Shown one piece after another: positions 55,841-56,861 of a stretch of 56,861 nucleotides of DNA (the stretch's first letter is position 1; every line of letters begins with the position of its first letter). Position numbers and translations under genes: made by a program. This DNA is from SAR202 cluster bacterium (lineage in GTDB: Bacteria; Chloroflexota; Dehalococcoidia; Lucifugimonadales; UBA826). The stretch is from positions 1-56,861 of the forward strand of contig VFFS01000059.1 of assembly GCA_009392815.1 (NCBI GenBank), given 5' to 3'. Under the pieces are notes generated by a model. That model saw nothing but the letters and a program-made list of their open reading frames with translations. It was not told where the DNA came from and made no database searches.

Positions 55841-56860
55841 TCACAGTTTGTATACGCGCTCGGCATTATTGCGGAACATTGCAGATCTTTCACTGTCAGA
55901 GTAATCAATTGACAGCTTTTTGAATGCGTTGTACATGACGTGGTAGGAAAAAGATACTTTATCCACTGGAAAGTTGCTTTCAAACATAGATCTCGACGTT
56001 CCAAATTTCTCGATACAATAGGTAATGAAGGGCTCCATGTCGTGTGCTAATTCATCGGAGCCAACAGGAACATCTCTTAAATGCCAATTAAAACCCATAA
56101 TTGGCATTCCCATGCCGCCCAATTTGATTACGACATTTTCGCATTCTGCTAAAGCATCGATGCCCTCTTTCCAGGCTGGTATGGTTTCTTCGTCTTTTCC
56201 TTGATACGGTCCTATGCGAAGGAGTCCTCCTATATGGTTGAGGATAATAGTAAGGTCAGGTAATGTCTTGGCAAATTCTGCAAGTTCGATAAGTTGATGG
56301 TGATAAAGCCATGCTTCAAACGTCATTCCCATTTCGGACAGAACTGCAGCCCCTTCCCTGAATGCAGGCTGGGACATTTGATGAGGTGGACCCATGGATG
56401 ATCCAGTTGCTAGATCTGGATTTGGGTCAGAGGTTAGGCGATGTCTAATTCCTCTGAATCTGTTCGGGCTGGCCATCTTTAAAGCATCTAATACGGGTTT
56501 CACTTGTGTTCCAAGATTGAGGTTTGCTGATCCGACTATGCCAGCGGCAATTTGGGGTTCGCCATAGATGCCGCTGGCACTAGCCGCTGCTGCCCCCTGG
56601 ACGAATTCTACTTCTCCCACTGGACGTAATTCGGTTGGTCCAAATGATCTGAGCATAGATTCTGCTTCAATAAACACGGTGGAACGTACGTTATGACCGG
56701 AGCCTATGTCGTCTGACAATTCATCTAATAGATAACGCTGATACGGGATTCTTTCCAATCTTTTATCCCACAGGTGATGATGAGGATCACAAATTTCTAT
56801 ATCAGGTTCTACAATATTTTCTGTTGTAAGGCTTAACCAGTCGTTGCCCCCGTATGGCAT
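55841..56860 (-). CDS. Amidohydrolase-type TIM-barrel hydrolase (COG3618)
   Basis: A 339-residue metal-dependent hydrolase. HHH at 27-29 (DPHHHLWD) gives the first metal site (HxH), FRGIRH and LNHIGG follow, and the late MFESNFPVDK is a typical COG3618 signature where Asp is the catalytic residue. The family includes sugar lactonases such as fuconolactonase and aromatic acid decarboxylase relatives; this subbranch is not resolved. The start ATG lies one base inside the right edge, so an upstream extension and ribosome-binding site cannot be checked. Confidence 0.87.
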   Translation of the reverse strand: MPYGGNDWLSLTTENIVEPDIEICDPHHHLWDKRLERIPYQRYLLDELSDDIGSGHNVRSTVFIEAESMLRSFGPTELRPVGEVEFVQGAAAASASGIYGEPQIAAGIVGSANLNLGTQVKPVLDALKMASPNRFRGIRHRLTSDPNPDLATGSSMGPPHQMSQPAFREGAAVLSEMGMTFEAWLYHHQLIELAEFAKTLPDLTIILNHIGGLLRIGPYQGKDEETIPAWKEGIDALAECENVVIKLGGMGMPIMGFNWHLRDVPVGSDELAHDMEPFITYCIEKFGTSRSMFESNFPVDKVSFSYHVMYNAFKKLSIDYSDSERSAMFRNNAERVYKL

Positions 56861-56861
56861 A

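Noticed and set aside
1-56861. Mobile elements, CRISPR arrays, prophage
   Set aside because: No transposase, integrase, spacer-repeat pattern or phage gene was seen on either strand.

Overview
This window looks like part of a free-living, probably marine, Chloroflexota chromosome. My best guess is the SAR202 group. That is inference from gene content: four luciferase-like flavin monooxygenases, two enolase-superfamily enzymes, four CaiB/BaiF CoA-transferase genes (five family domains), arginase, M81 and GMC enzymes and MFS carriers sit among core genes (dnaA, obg, pyrE, nadD, moaA). DNA is moderately AT-rich. TTG starts are common, spacers are short, and no dedicated transcription regulator, insertion sequence, prophage or CRISPR array is visible.

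Layout. 0-8.95 kb: partial Zn-ribbon/OB-fold gene, inositol-phosphatase family gene, a hairpin-rich non-coding stretch, dnaA, two tail-to-tail histidine phosphatase paralogues, a drug-efflux-type MFS carrier, then pyrE, nadD and a HemL-like aminotransferase. 9.0-16.5 kb: a plus-strand run of M81 peptidase, GMC oxidoreductase, PPOX-type FMN protein, DUF1800, DUF1501 and NHL-repeat protein. 16.5-23.9 kb: a peptide/nickel-type ABC importer (two permeases and a lipoprotein, no ATPase), a luciferase-like monooxygenase, and an unrecognised duplicated-domain protein behind a small acidic ORF. 24.3 kb: tRNA-Thr(TGU). 24.4-29.75 kb: luciferase-like monooxygenase, CoA-transferase, MFS carrier, obg.

29.75-30.04 kb: an AT-rich gap with a cluster of DnaA-box-like 9-mers. 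Base skew changes there from C-rich (left) to G-rich (right) on the plus strand. I read it as the replication origin, about 27 kb from dnaA.

30-38 kb: a fumarase/aspartase-superfamily lyase; a minus-strand operon of a UGSC-family selenoprotein (in-frame UGA with a hairpin directly after it) and two CoA-transferase subunits; then rdgB, moaA and an RNase HI-MoaC fusion. 38-50 kb: arginase family, MFS, DinB-like, luciferase-like monooxygenase, SGNH hydrolase, a double-length CoA-transferase fusion with an enolase-superfamily enzyme and a monooxygenase, and a DEAD-box helicase that seems to start at CTG. 50-56.9 kb: acyltransferase-3 membrane protein, aldo/keto reductase, enolase-superfamily dehydratase, MFS carrier, an RRM protein and a COG3618-type amidohydrolase. 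The reductase, dehydratase, carrier and amidohydrolase could form a non-phosphorylating sugar oxidation route.

Most striking: the split-by-UGA selenoprotein, the RNase HI-MoaC fusion with an internal ribosome-binding site, the origin far from dnaA, and matching CoA-transferase pairs (split and fused) in which only one half keeps the catalytic Asp.
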